Origin: Paracoccaceae bacterium
GTDB taxonomy: Bacteria; Pseudomonadota; Alphaproteobacteria; Rhodobacterales; Rhodobacteraceae
Assembly: GCA_018222665.1 (NCBI GenBank)
Contig: JAAEZW010000085.1
Location: 1 to 7,192 of the forward strand
Reading direction: 5' to 3'
DNA: 7,192 nucleotides
Made by a program: the position numbers and the translations under genes. Shown here in pieces: positions 7,054-7,192 of this stretch; positions within the stretch are counted from its first letter, which is position 1; the number at the start of each line of letters is the position of its first letter. Under the pieces are notes generated by a model. The model made no database searches and was not told the origin of the DNA. It saw nothing but the letters and a program-made list of their open reading frames with translations.

Positions 7054-7192
7054 CTAGTCCCAAGACACTTGCGTTATATCACCTAAATCATCGGCTTCAA
7101 TCTCTGGTCGAAGGCCCATTAGCGGTGCAATCCGACGGATGATTTCGGCGGCAACGGGCACGGCCGTCCACCCGGCTGTGCGCCGTGCTTCG
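7054..7192 (-). CDS. ftsI: C-terminal end of FtsI (PBP3), cut by the window edge
   Basis: The minus strand reads 45 codons from the window edge to TAG at 7054-7056. The text includes TAGWTAVPVAAEIIRRIAP and ends ITQVSWD. The AGWTAVPVAAEIIRRIAP block followed by a short acidic tail resembles the C-terminus of alphaproteobacterial FtsI, the septal transpeptidase, and ftsI is the normal neighbour just upstream of murE. The active-site motifs lie outside the window, so the name rests on this tail and on gene order. The truncation is due only to the window edge. Confidence 0.85.
   Translation of the reverse strand, partial: EARRTAGWTAVPVAAEIIRRIAPLMGLRPEIEADDLGDITQVSWD

Overview
The window looks like chromosomal DNA of an alphaproteobacterium, most likely Rhodobacterales (Roseobacter-type). 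This rests on the moderately GC-rich coding sequence, the tight order ftsI-murE-murF-mraY-murD, and the style of the MurD and FtsI termini. The genus cannot be read from the sequence alone.

Layout. From the right edge leftwards, on the minus strand, lies a peptidoglycan-precursor and division (dcw) operon: the last 45 codons of ftsI, then murE, murF, mraY and murD. The junctions are very tight: a 24-nt gap, a 4-nt ATGA overlap, a 2-nt gap and a 10-nt gap. All four complete genes keep nearly all of their family motifs and look functional. MurE adds meso-diaminopimelate to UDP-MurNAc-dipeptide, MurF adds D-Ala-D-Ala, MraY moves the phospho-MurNAc-pentapeptide to undecaprenyl phosphate, and MurD supplies the D-Glu step earlier in the path. 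FtsI cross-links the finished units at the septum.

After murD the usual continuation (ftsW, murG) does not follow. Instead there is a 99-bp gap, then a small AT-richer minus-strand gene for a 113-residue protein that I do not recognise. It ends tail-to-tail, with a 14-bp overlap, against a plus-strand gene for a HI0933/YhiN (BaiN-type) flavoprotein that fills the left end.

Most unusual points. (1) The gap upstream of the unknown gene carries four hexamers, ACCGAC/ACCGAC/ACCGAT/ACTGAC on the plus strand, spaced exactly 11 bp apart. The gene-proximal one sits exactly where a -35 element would be, 17 bp from a TTTAAT -10 candidate; this geometry resembles activation by an OmpR/PhoB-type regulator. 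(2) The Shine-Dalgarno of the flavoprotein gene can be buried in a two-tier hairpin (20-59). (3) The unknown gene itself. The rest is ordinary core metabolism. I saw no tRNA, rRNA, CRISPR array, insertion sequence or prophage gene.
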